8,134 nucleotides of DNA from an uncultured Planctomycetaceae bacterium (GCA_937967755.1 CALBTA010000215.1:1-8134), one strand, 5' to 3'; shown: positions 1 through 6,342, counted from the stretch's first letter. Translations and numbers: made by a program. Notes: generated by a model from the letters alone, not told the origin.

Positions 1-717
1 CCGGGGCTGCCGGGCTATGAAAACTCGCTCTGCGGAGAGTACGACTTGGAGCGTGCGAAGGAGTTGCTCGCCGAAGCGGGTTACGCCGGCGGCAACGGTA
101 TTCGCAAGCTGGAAGTTCTGTACAACACCAGCGAAGGGCACCGCGACATCGCCGAAGTGATTCAGCAGCAGTGGAAAAAACTCGGCATCGACGTGCAGTT
201 GAAGAACATGGACTGGAACGTCTACCTGCAATTTGTCGAGCAGAAGAAATACGATATCGCCCGGGCAGGTTGGATTGGCGACTATGCCGACCCCAATACA
301 TTCCTCGACATGTTCATCACCGATAGCCCCAACAACCAAACCGGGTGGAGCAACGAGTTCTACGATGAACTGATCAAGCAGTCGAAGAGCGAGAACGACC
401 CGTCCAGGCGAATGGCCCTGTTCCACGACGCCGAAGCAATACTCATGAACAACTGGGAAGATGTTGGCGACGAGCAACTTCGGGCCGACCTACGGCAACT
501 GCGCGAAGACGACGCGACCGCCGGCGGGCTTCCGGTCGTTCCGATCTATTCATACGTGTCGATCAACATGGTTCGCCCTTACGTGAAAGGCGCCGGCCCA
601 TACCGAGAGTACGATACGGGCTTCTTCGGCAACATCCAAGACATTCACCCTTTGCACGTCATGCGGATCGATCAAGACGAAAAGCAGCGCGTGTTAGAAG
701 CGAAGGGGTTGCGGTGA
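1..717 (+). CDS. Peptide ABC transporter substrate-binding protein, C-terminal part (5' end outside window)
   Basis: The reading frame is open from base 1 to the TGA at 715-717, so this is the last 238 residues of a longer protein; the TTG at 46 is internal, not a start. The sequence matches the C-terminal lobe of SBP_bac_5 (OppA/DppA type) binding proteins: a YDLERAKELLAEAGY segment, a strand-helix-strand stretch ending GIDVQLKNMDW, the family hallmark GWIGDYADPNTFLDMF (about residues 91-106), and a closing PVVPIYSYVSINMVRPYVKG block. Such proteins capture peptides outside the cytoplasmic membrane and deliver them to the permease pair encoded next. Between the late helix and the VPIY strand lies an acidic stretch of about 25 residues (NNWEDVGDEQ...REDDATAGG, about 150-177) that looks longer than usual for the family. 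The gene overlaps the next by 4 nt, which implies translational coupling. The family call is firm; the exact substrate cannot be told. Confidence 0.93.
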   Translation, partial: PGLPGYENSLCGEYDLERAKELLAEAGYAGGNGIRKLEVLYNTSEGHRDIAEVIQQQWKKLGIDVQLKNMDWNVYLQFVEQKKYDIARAGWIGDYADPNTFLDMFITDSPNNQTGWSNEFYDELIKQSKSENDPSRRMALFHDAEAILMNNWEDVGDEQLRADLRQLREDDATAGGLPVVPIYSYVSINMVRPYVKGAGPYREYDTGFFGNIQDIHPLHVMRIDQDEKQRVLEAKGLR

Positions 718-1640
718 ATCTACTGTGGTTCGTGCTGAAACGGCTCGGCTGGATGGTGCTCACGCTGTGGATCATCTTTACGATTAGCTTCGTGGTCATC
801 CGCATTGTGCCCGGCAGCCCGTTCGCTTCCGAGCGCGGTTTCCCCGACGAGATTCTGCAAAACCTGGAGGCTCGGTACGGGTTGGACAAACCGATGCACG
901 AGCAGTACGTGAATGACCTGTTCCAGATTGTTTTCAATGGTGATTTAGGTGCCAGTTGGTCGCGTCAGGACTACACCGTGACCGAAGTTGTCGCCGAAGG
1001 GTTTCCCATATCCGCATCGCTGGGAATCTTGGCGCTGATCTTCGCGTTGTCGCTTGGCCTGACGGCGGGTGTGATCGGGGCGTTGGGCCGGCGCAGTTGG
1101 CTGGATGTCTCGCTGATGGCGGCGGCCACGTTGGGCATTGCCGTGCCGAACTTTGTGCTGGCCGGGCTGGCGATCATTCTGTTCGTCTTCATGTTCCACC
1201 TGTTCCCGGCGGCAGGTTGGGGAACACTTCGGCAAATCGTGTTGCCGGCGTTGTGCCTAGGCGCTCCGTTCGCCGCTTACATCGCCCGGCTTACGCGGAC
1301 CAGCATGCTGGAAGTGCTTGGGCAAGATTACATTCGGACGGCCTACGCCAAGGGGCTGGTGCGCCGCAACGTCGTCGTCCGCCACGCCATGCGCGGTGCG
1401 ATCTTGCCAGTGGTCTCTTACCTTGGCCCGGCGATCGCGGGCATTTTGACCGGCTCGCTGGTGCTGGAACAAATCTTCGCCCTACCCGGCATGGGAACGC
1501 ACTTCATCCAAGCCGCGCTGGTCCGAGACGGCGCCTTAGCAATGGGCATGGTGTTGGTCTACACCACGCTGCTCTACACGATGAATATGTTGGTCGATAT
1601 CTCGTATAGCGTGATCGATCCCCGGGTGCGGTTGGAGTGA
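714..1640 (+). CDS. Peptide ABC transporter permease, OppB/DppB type
   Basis: This 308-residue integral membrane permease has the usual length for OppB/DppB. It begins with GTG at 714, inside the GTGA overlap with the upstream binding-protein stop; AAGGGG at 703-708 gives a Shine-Dalgarno at 5-nt spacing and supports this start. Six hydrophobic segments are visible (about residues 9-31, 99-122, 133-165, 174-192, 229-257, 276-298). Family signatures include YGLDKP at 55-60, NGDLGASW at 75-82, the proline-containing TLGIAVPNFVLAGL, and the cytoplasmic EAA-type loop around DYIRTAYAKGLVRRNV (205-220), where the ATPase docks, followed by the LEQIFALPGMG motif (251-261). It forms the translocation channel as a heterodimer with the OppC-type protein encoded 199 bp downstream. 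Peptide import follows from the family; di- or oligopeptide preference cannot be read from the sequence. Confidence 0.95.
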   Translation: MNLLWFVLKRLGWMVLTLWIIFTISFVVIRIVPGSPFASERGFPDEILQNLEARYGLDKPMHEQYVNDLFQIVFNGDLGASWSRQDYTVTEVVAEGFPISASLGILALIFALSLGLTAGVIGALGRRSWLDVSLMAAATLGIAVPNFVLAGLAIILFVFMFHLFPAAGWGTLRQIVLPALCLGAPFAAYIARLTRTSMLEVLGQDYIRTAYAKGLVRRNVVVRHAMRGAILPVVSYLGPAIAGILTGSLVLEQIFALPGMGTHFIQAALVRDGALAMGMVLVYTTLLYTMNMLVDISYSVIDPRVRLE

Positions 1641-1839
1641 TGGATCGACGTTACAAAAGGGCGCAATGGGTTTTGAACAGAATGGGCACGAAGATCGCGA
1701 AGGATGGAATAGAAGATTGTTTGTGTTGGTGGAGAGTTGTGTTAGCTGAATGACTTTCAAAGAGTTTTGAACTTCGTTTCACCCTTTCCTGATTTCTTCG
1801 CGCCCTTAGCGATCTTCTGTTCAATCTGTTAATGTAAGA
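1641..1839. repeat. Repeat-rich AT-shifted spacer between the two permease genes
   Basis: These 199 bp interrupt an otherwise tight transporter operon and look more AT-rich than the flanking genes. Several exact words recur in inverted and direct orientation. TTGAACAGAA at 1673-1682 has its reverse complement at 1815-1824. GAAGATCGC at 1690-1698 has its complement GCGATCTTC at 1809-1817. AAGGGCGC at 1657-1664 has its complement at 1800-1807. GTTTTGAAC occurs directly at 1670-1678 and 1764-1772. The purine-rich words (GAACAGAA, GAAGATCGCGAAGG) are thus present on the plus strand at the left end and on the minus strand at the right end. The pairs partly overlap, so a single simple stem is not formed. 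It may be a decayed mobile or repeat element or a structured mRNA linker. No good ORF or clear terminator was seen. Confidence 0.6.
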
Positions 1840-3009
1840 ATGTCGAGTACGCCCCCACATGCCGAGCATTACGAACGCCTGCTGGCTGAGGCTGCGCAGG
1901 TGAAGGGCTCTTCGTTGTGGAAAGACGCCTGGCGTCGGCTGCGGCGGAATTGGGTGGCGATGTTGGCGCTCAGCTACCTCGCGGTCCTTGGGTTGTTGGC
2001 ATTCTTCACGCCGCTGCTGCCGCTACAATCGCCGATCAAGCAAGACCTACAGCACCGCCAGTTTCTTCGGCCGCATTGGTCGCCGCAGCAGGTCTTCAAT
2101 GAGGAACAACTGCGCGACTTTCCGGAAGAATCGCAACGGGTCGGACTGAATTTGCACGAGCAGCTCGGCAGCGAACAGTACACCAACAGGGTCAAAGAAC
2201 TGTGGAACAACCCCGGCCCGCTCACGCGATTGCTGATCCGCACGCGGGTTGCGATCTTCGGCGACTACTGCATTCCATCGCTGGCGGGAACCGATCACCT
2301 CGGCCGCGACGTGCTGTCGCGCGTTTTTTGGGGAGCGCGGGTGTCGCTAATCGTTGGCATCGTGGCGACGCTCGTCTCGCTGGTGATCGGCGTCAGCTAC
2401 GGGGCGACCGCCGGCTACATCGGCGGCTGGGTCGACAACGCCATGATGCGGGTGGTCGATATCCTCTACAGCATCCCGTTCATTTTCATCGTGATCTTCA
2501 TCATCACGTTGCTCAATGACGAAGAGGTGAAGAAGAACCTGCCGTTCAACAAGATCACGATGTTCTACATCATCATCGGGGCCATTTATTGGCTGACCAT
2601 GTCGCGCGTTGTGCGGGGGCAAGTGATTTCGCTGAAGAACGACCAGTTCATCGAAGCGGCCCGCACCATCGGCGCTTCGCGGCTGCGAATCATCTTCATC
2701 CATCTGATCCCCAACGTCCTCAGCATCGTCATTGTTTACCTTACGTTGACGATTCCCGCAGTGATGCTCTTCGAGGCGTTTCTCTCGTTCCTCGGCTTGG
2801 GGGTCGATCCGCCCGATGTCTCCTGGGGCTTGCTGGCCAACGAAGGGGCGAAGGTTCTCGCACCCAGCGACGAAAACATCTGGAACGCCACGATCTTCTG
2901 GTGGATCGTCGTCTTCCCCGGCCTGGCGCTCGCCCTCACGCTGTTCGCCCTGAATTTCCTAGGGGATGGGCTAAGAGATGCGCTCGATCCTCGGATGAAG
3001 AATAAGTAG
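1840..3009 (+). CDS. Peptide ABC transporter permease, OppC/DppC type, with enlarged first loop
   Basis: This 389-residue permease is clearly longer than the roughly 300 residues usual for OppC/DppC. A cytoplasmic N-terminus of about 37 residues carries a WRRLRRNW cluster before TM1 (about 38-61). A loop of roughly 85 residues follows (62-147), rich in charged residues and Q and with no hydrophobic segment. The conserved core starts with GTDHLGRDVLSR (150-161), then TM segments near 168-190, 206-225, 241-257, 283-314 and 350-374. The EAA loop is at FIEAARTIGASRLRIIFIHL (270-289), followed by FLSFLGLG and DPPDVSWG. It pairs with the OppB-type subunit to form the peptide channel. The ATG at 1840 is the first in-frame start with a normal N-terminus; no convincing Shine-Dalgarno precedes it, so read-through from the upstream genes or a promoter in the spacer could drive it. 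The extra loop is probably on the outer face; its function is unknown. Confidence 0.94.
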   Translation: MSSTPPHAEHYERLLAEAAQVKGSSLWKDAWRRLRRNWVAMLALSYLAVLGLLAFFTPLLPLQSPIKQDLQHRQFLRPHWSPQQVFNEEQLRDFPEESQRVGLNLHEQLGSEQYTNRVKELWNNPGPLTRLLIRTRVAIFGDYCIPSLAGTDHLGRDVLSRVFWGARVSLIVGIVATLVSLVIGVSYGATAGYIGGWVDNAMMRVVDILYSIPFIFIVIFIITLLNDEEVKKNLPFNKITMFYIIIGAIYWLTMSRVVRGQVISLKNDQFIEAARTIGASRLRIIFIHLIPNVLSIVIVYLTLTIPAVMLFEAFLSFLGLGVDPPDVSWGLLANEGAKVLAPSDENIWNATIFWWIVVFPGLALALTLFALNFLGDGLRDALDPRMKNK

Positions 3010-3018
3010 TTGACATCC

Positions 3019-4638
3019 CTACGGCTGAAACCGCTCCGCCAATTCCAACGACCGGCGGGCCGCTTCGTGGCGGCCTAAACGGCGTTGGGCGAGGGCGCGT
3101 CGGGAGTAGGCGAGCTGGTCGCGGGGGTTGATTTGAATGGCCTCGTTTAAATCGTCGATGGCCCGTTGCCACTGGCCCAGGTGCATTAGCGAAAGTGCCC
3201 GATTTTGGTAGGCGATGGCGTAGCGGCGGTTTTCGCCGATGGCATCGGAGTACTCGCGAATCGCGTCGCGGTGTTCGCCCCGGGCGGCGTGAACCACGCC
3301 TAACCAAAACATCGGCCGCGGGTCGCCGGGGATCAGCCCAACCGCATGAAAATCAGCCGCCGCCAGATCGGCTTCGCCCAGGTAATACCACGCGATGCCA
3401 CGGCGGATGCGGGCTTCGGCGTTTTCAGGCGACAAGCGGATGGCCTCGGTAAATGCCTCGACCGCCGATGAAAAATTGCCCAGCATCCGGTGGGCAACGC
3501 CGCTTTGGAAGTGGGCGACGGCAATGGTCGGGTCTTCCAGGATTACCGCCTCGCAGTCTTGCAGCGCCGCGTTGTAAAGCGCCGCACGCGCATCGGGTTC
3601 GGCAACTGAAGCCAGTTCAATCTGCGCGACCGCCCGGGTGAGTTGCGATTGCACTGGGTCGAACTCAACATCCGAAGGAGACGACGGTTCCTCGTCGTCG
3701 GCTTGCTGGTCGATCTCCATCGCTTCACTTAACTTGGCAACCGCTGTTTGCAGGTCGTCCCGTCGGTCGCCCTCGGCGTTTCGCGCGGCTGTCGCACGTT
3801 GTAGATGCAGCACCGCCAATGCGAAGTGCAGCGTCGCATCGCCGGCATCCAGCGTGGCCGCCTGGCCCAAATCTTCGATCGCCTCGTCCGTTTCGCCCAG
3901 ATCAGCCCGGGCACGGCCGCGGTCGGCGAGCGCCTCGGCCAGCCCAGGGTTGATCGCGATCGCCCGATCCAATGCGCTGATCGCTTGCGTAATCGTCTGC
4001 CGGGCGGTCACTTCGCCGGCGGCGACTTGCTCGCCGGCGATCCGCAACAGCGCTCGCCCGCGTTGATGGGCGACATCGGCGCTCGCCGGAAACTGTTCGG
4101 CGGCACGGTTGAAATCGTCGAGCGCCCTTCGGTGCTCATCGGTGTTGAAGTATTCTTTACCCCGCTCCAGGTAAACGCTCGCCCGCTGCTGAGGATCCGA
4201 CGCGAGCGCAATGGCCTTGGCGTACGACTTGATCGCCGGTGCCGAGTGGTTCATCGCCGCCGAAGCCCGGGCACGCCCGACGTATGCCGCGGTGAACGAA
4301 GGTTCCAGCGCAATCGCCCGGTTGAACTGCCGAATTGCACCTTGGGCATCGCCCTGTTCCAACAGCGTTCGCCCGCTCTCGAACGCCGCTAGCGCCGCCG
4401 GCTCCTCTTCGCCAGTGGCCTTCAACGCTCCTGGACCAGCACCCGCTGCCGGACCTACCGGCGGCATCGGCTCTTCAGGATCGGTGAACAACGGATCGTC
4501 AACCCCGCTAGGCTGCAGCGCAGAGAAGTCGTCAATTGAGTCGCCGAACGTCTCTTCCTGCGCCAAGCTCAGAACAGATGCGGAGCCTGTAGCGAATATA
4601 GTTCCAGCGATTAACCAACTAAACAACCAACTTCTCAT
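3019..4638 (-). CDS. Exported protein with about 12 tetratricopeptide repeats
   Basis: This 539-residue protein starts with a likely Sec signal peptide (MRSWLFSW..., hydrophobic to about residue 24, with SLA-Q as the likely cleavage site after A26). An acidic, Pro/Gly/Ala-rich linker follows (27-80). From about 82 to the end it is helical TPR repeat: clear units near 82-115, 116-150, 153-187, 234-267, 373-406, 407-439, 441-473, 474-507 and 508-538. Expanded or degenerate units lie near 188-232, 268-313 and 330-371. An acidic break (DDEEPSSPSDVEFD, 314-327) splits the repeats into two blocks. TPR arrays are protein-binding scaffolds; no enzymatic domain is visible, so the partner and pathway are unknown. 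GGTGGGAG at 4643-4650, 4 nt before the ATG, is a plausible ribosome binding site. The gene lies downstream of the zinc-finger gene on the same strand (129-bp gap) and converges on oppC with 9 nt between stops. Confidence 0.92.
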   Translation of the reverse strand: MRSWLFSWLIAGTIFATGSASVLSLAQEETFGDSIDDFSALQPSGVDDPLFTDPEEPMPPVGPAAGAGPGALKATGEEEPAALAAFESGRTLLEQGDAQGAIRQFNRAIALEPSFTAAYVGRARASAAMNHSAPAIKSYAKAIALASDPQQRASVYLERGKEYFNTDEHRRALDDFNRAAEQFPASADVAHQRGRALLRIAGEQVAAGEVTARQTITQAISALDRAIAINPGLAEALADRGRARADLGETDEAIEDLGQAATLDAGDATLHFALAVLHLQRATAARNAEGDRRDDLQTAVAKLSEAMEIDQQADDEEPSSPSDVEFDPVQSQLTRAVAQIELASVAEPDARAALYNAALQDCEAVILEDPTIAVAHFQSGVAHRMLGNFSSAVEAFTEAIRLSPENAEARIRRGIAWYYLGEADLAAADFHAVGLIPGDPRPMFWLGVVHAARGEHRDAIREYSDAIGENRRYAIAYQNRALSLMHLGQWQRAIDDLNEAIQINPRDQLAYSRRALAQRRLGRHEAARRSLELAERFQP

Positions 4639-4767
4639 GGCACTCCCACCGAAAGATCGATGATGGTAGAAACCTCCACTATAACACGGGGTGGGCTATG
4701 AATCCTGAGATTCCCACGGCGCGCACGGTGGCTGAGAAATCGCCCGGGGCTGGATCGAGTTTCCAGG

Positions 4768-5154
4768 TCAGACTAGCCAGGCCAGCGCGAATACTGGGAT
4801 CGAAGACGAGACTGCGGAGAGCAGTTGTTCGTACCGCGATTGGCAGTGGGGGCAGTTTTTTAGATGGACGGCGACGTTCTCGGTTGTTTTCGCTTCTGTT
4901 TCCCCAGCGATGTAAGAGGGCAACAGTTCGGCGACTTGTGTGCAAGCCAATCCGCCGAAGCGGCCGCCCGGCGGCGGTTCGGGCGTAAACGTGCCGAGCG
5001 TGTAACCGCCGACTGCGATCAGCACCATTAGGGTCGCGGCAACGACAGCGACGCGGTCGATCACCTTACGGCGGCGCTGCGAAGTGCGCGCCTGCACCGT
5101 CTTGGTGAGTTCACCCTGGGGGCAGGGATCCCAATTCTCCGGTTCAGTCGACAT
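4768..5154 (-). CDS. Small single-pass membrane protein with anti-sigma-type (ZAS-like) zinc-binding motif
   Basis: The protein has 128 residues. Residues 1-34 are polar and end in a basic cluster (RTSQRRRKVIDR); 35-53 form one hydrophobic helix (VAVVAATLMVLIAVGGYTL); a Pro/Gly linker follows; then comes a small domain with Cys71 and the motif HLKNCPHC (His97, Cys101, Cys104). The pattern C-x25-H-x3-C-x2-C has the spacing of the zinc ligands in ZAS anti-sigma factors such as RsrA (C11, H37, C41, C44), so zinc binding is likely. In most membrane-bound anti-sigma factors the zinc domain is N-terminal and cytoplasmic; here it follows the helix, and positive charge before the helix predicts that it lies outside. 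No sigma-factor gene is adjacent, so an anti-sigma role is only one option. The gene follows the Crp/Fnr gene after 63 bp on the same strand. No clear Shine-Dalgarno precedes the ATG. The C-terminal tail is hydrophobic (IPVFALAWLV). Confidence 0.82.
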   Translation of the reverse strand: MSTEPENWDPCPQGELTKTVQARTSQRRRKVIDRVAVVAATLMVLIAVGGYTLGTFTPEPPPGGRFGGLACTQVAELLPSYIAGETEAKTTENVAVHLKNCPHCQSRYEQLLSAVSSSIPVFALAWLV

Positions 5155-5217
5155 GTTGGTAATTATCGTCTGCGCTGCGAAGTTGTTCTGTTAGCGGCCG
5201 TACATTATGCCCGCCAA

Positions 5218-5991
5218 TCAGTGCGCCTCGTCTGCTGGCACAGCGTTGCGGGCGGTTAAATGCGGGGTGGTGATCGGTTGCTTTTCGGCGGGAATGGTCG
5301 GAGCGCTGCGGTCTACGCCGGCGGCCAGTTGATCAGGCTTCAGTAAGGTGATTTTCCGTCGCCCCACCGCGACCAGGTCTTCGGATTGCAGTTCCCCCAA
5401 GACGACCGTGACCGTTTCCCGCGTGCTGCCGATGACGTTCGCTAAATCTTGATGTGATAGCTTGATGCCCAATGCGATACCGTCGCCGGTCTGCTGGCCG
5501 TACTGCTCGGCCAGTTCCAGCAACAAATGCACCAGCCGCTGGCGGTTGGAAAGAAACAGCAAATTCTTCAGCCGCCGTTCGATCCGCCGCCGGCGAAGCC
5601 CAATCATCTTCGTGATGCCCAAAGTCAAGCCGGCGTGCGATTCCATCAACTGTTGGATCGTATCGCGCGGAATCATCACCACCGTGGAATTCTCCAGGGC
5701 TTCGGCGTACTCCTCACGATCGCCATCGTCGAGCATCGAAAGCTCGCCGAAGATCTCACCCGGCTCGATGAACGCCAGGATCGACTGCTTTCCATCCGGT
5801 GTAATGTGGCAAAGTTTGACCCGCCCCGACGCTAGCAAGAAAACGCTGGTTGATGCATCGGCGGGCAAATAGACAGGGCTCTTGCGGGGGAAATTGCGTG
5901 CCCGGCTGGCAATTTCGATCCGCCGCAGTTCGTCTGGCCCCAAACGATCCAGAAGAGGGCAGTTCTTTAGATACCACAACTTCTCAGACAT
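5218..5991 (-). CDS. Crp/Fnr-family transcriptional regulator
   Basis: The protein has 257 residues. The N-terminal cyclic-nucleotide-binding-like beta barrel covers about 15-125, with GEIFGELSMLDDGDREEYAEAL at its phosphate-cassette position. A long dimerisation helix (about 118-145, with the very basic GLRRRRIERRLK) and a C-terminal winged helix (about 150-218) follow. The HTH is KLSHQDLANVIGSTRETVTV, whose TRETV keeps the Arg-Glu pair used by E. coli CRP to read DNA but lacks the later Arg of its RETVGR. In the effector cassette the usual Arg-Ser/Ala of cAMP binders is Arg-Glu (R92-E93), so cAMP binding is doubtful. There is no FNR-like N-terminal cysteine cluster (only Cys11 and Cys61), so an iron-sulfur sensor is unlikely. 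A polar tail of about 35 residues (222-257) extends past the usual end. GAGG at 5999-6002 lies 7 nt before the ATG. It probably leads an operon with the zinc-finger gene; tandem TTCGCGAA palindromes upstream may be its operator. Effector and regulon are unknown. Confidence 0.94.
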   Translation of the reverse strand: MSEKLWYLKNCPLLDRLGPDELRRIEIASRARNFPRKSPVYLPADASTSVFLLASGRVKLCHITPDGKQSILAFIEPGEIFGELSMLDDGDREEYAEALENSTVVMIPRDTIQQLMESHAGLTLGITKMIGLRRRRIERRLKNLLFLSNRQRLVHLLLELAEQYGQQTGDGIALGIKLSHQDLANVIGSTRETVTVVLGELQSEDLVAVGRRKITLLKPDQLAAGVDRSAPTIPAEKQPITTPHLTARNAVPADEAH

Positions 5992-6025
5992 CCGGCATCC
6001 TCGGCGGACGGTGGGCTAATTCAGC

Positions 6026-6054
6026 GGTTCGCGAACCTTTGAAGCTTCGCGAAC
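6026..6054. promoter_or_regulatory. Tandem palindromes, candidate operator of the Crp/Fnr gene
   Basis: A perfect 12-bp palindrome GGTTCGCGAACC lies at 6026-6037. Its 8-bp core TTCGCGAA (6028-6035) recurs at 6046-6053, 18 bp away, and the palindrome GAAGCTTC (6041-6048) lies between and overlaps the second copy. The element ends 34 bp upstream of the Crp/Fnr start codon, where an operator would sit. It does not resemble the CRP (TGTGA-N6-TCACA) or FNR (TTGAT-N4-ATCAA) consensus, so the binding protein is open: the gene's own product with altered specificity, or another repressor. I saw no convincing promoter boxes around it. Confidence 0.45.
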
Positions 6055-6101
6055 GGGCGGCAGCGGATGACAGTTTTGATGCGTTGACGCCCGATTGGTT
6101 A

Positions 6102-6125
6102 CGAACTGTCTGCCGAGGCAGTTCG
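6102..6125. repeat. 9-bp hairpin between tRNA-Gln and the Crp/Fnr gene
   Basis: CGAACTGTC at 6102-6110 pairs with GGCAGTTCG at 6117-6125 (one G-T wobble), leaving the 6-nt loop TGCCGA. It lies on the 3' side of the tRNA and upstream of the Crp/Fnr gene, both on the minus strand. No T-run follows on either strand, so a classical intrinsic terminator is not supported. It could be a Rho-independent pause, an RNA processing site or a second protein-binding inverted repeat. The rest of 5992-6190 shows no gene. Confidence 0.4.
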
Positions 6126-6190
6126 GCGGTCGTCCCGTGCAATCAGCGATACATTGCTGGCAGCTACCTCGGACGATAAACCAATTCAAG

Positions 6191-6261
6191 CTACCCCCCT
6201 AGGACTCGAACCTAGAATGGCTGGACCAAAACCAGCAGTGTTACCATTACACCAAGGGGTA
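6191..6261 (-). tRNA. tRNA-Gln (anticodon UUG)
   Basis: The minus strand folds as a complete 71-nt cloverleaf. The acceptor stem TACCCCT/GGGGGTA has one T-G pair; the D arm is GTGT-AATGGTA-ACAC; the anticodon stem GCTGG/CCAGC closes the loop TTTTGGT, with anticodon TTG at positions 34-36; a 4-nt variable loop follows; the T arm is CTAGG-TTCGAGT-CCTAG; the discriminator base is G. The U1-A72 end and discriminator G fit glutamine identity as known from E. coli. CCA is not encoded (the next bases are CTT), so it must be added by the tRNA nucleotidyltransferase. It reads CAA codons, and CAG through wobble. It lies 77 bp downstream of rex on the same strand, with its own promoter at 6313-6342. Confidence 0.96.
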
Positions 6262-6279
6262 AACCGTTGAAGTCAGTAA

Positions 6280-6296
6280 CGCGCTTTCGAGGCGCG
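6280..6296 (-). repeat. Small GC hairpin in the tRNA-Gln leader
   Basis: On the plus strand CGCGCT (6280-6285) can pair with GGCGCG (6291-6296), including one T-G wobble, around a 5-nt TTCGA loop. It lies between rex and the tRNA and falls inside the predicted 5' leader of the tRNA precursor. It may help leader processing or serve as a weak rex terminator: TTACT follows on the minus strand, not a true T-run. Confidence 0.3.
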
Positions 6297-6312
6297 GAGC
6301 TAACTTAGTGGG

Positions 6313-6342
6313 ATTATTGAACTTTTAGGGATTGCTCGTCAA
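6313..6342 (-). promoter_or_regulatory. Sigma-70-like promoter for tRNA-Gln
   Basis: Read on the minus strand, a -35 box TTGACG (6337-6342; 5 of 6 to TTGACA) and a -10 box AATAAT (6313-6318; 5 of 6 to TATAAT) are separated by 18 bp. Transcription would begin near 6306, about 45 nt before the mature tRNA 5' end. The -35 box contains the TGA stop codon of rex (6339-6341), so promoter and coding sequence overlap by design or chance. This is the best match to a housekeeping promoter in the window. Confidence 0.55.

Noticed and set aside
3638..4392. Long plus-strand open frames (142 and 195 residues) antisense to the TPR gene
   Set aside because: Their composition is the Ala/Arg/Ser pattern expected opposite a GC-rich TPR gene; no domain or start signal.
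4679..4945. Minus-strand 88-residue frame overlapping the zinc-finger gene
   Set aside because: The overlapping frame at 4768-5154 has a TM helix and a zinc motif; this one is basic and patternless, so a shadow.
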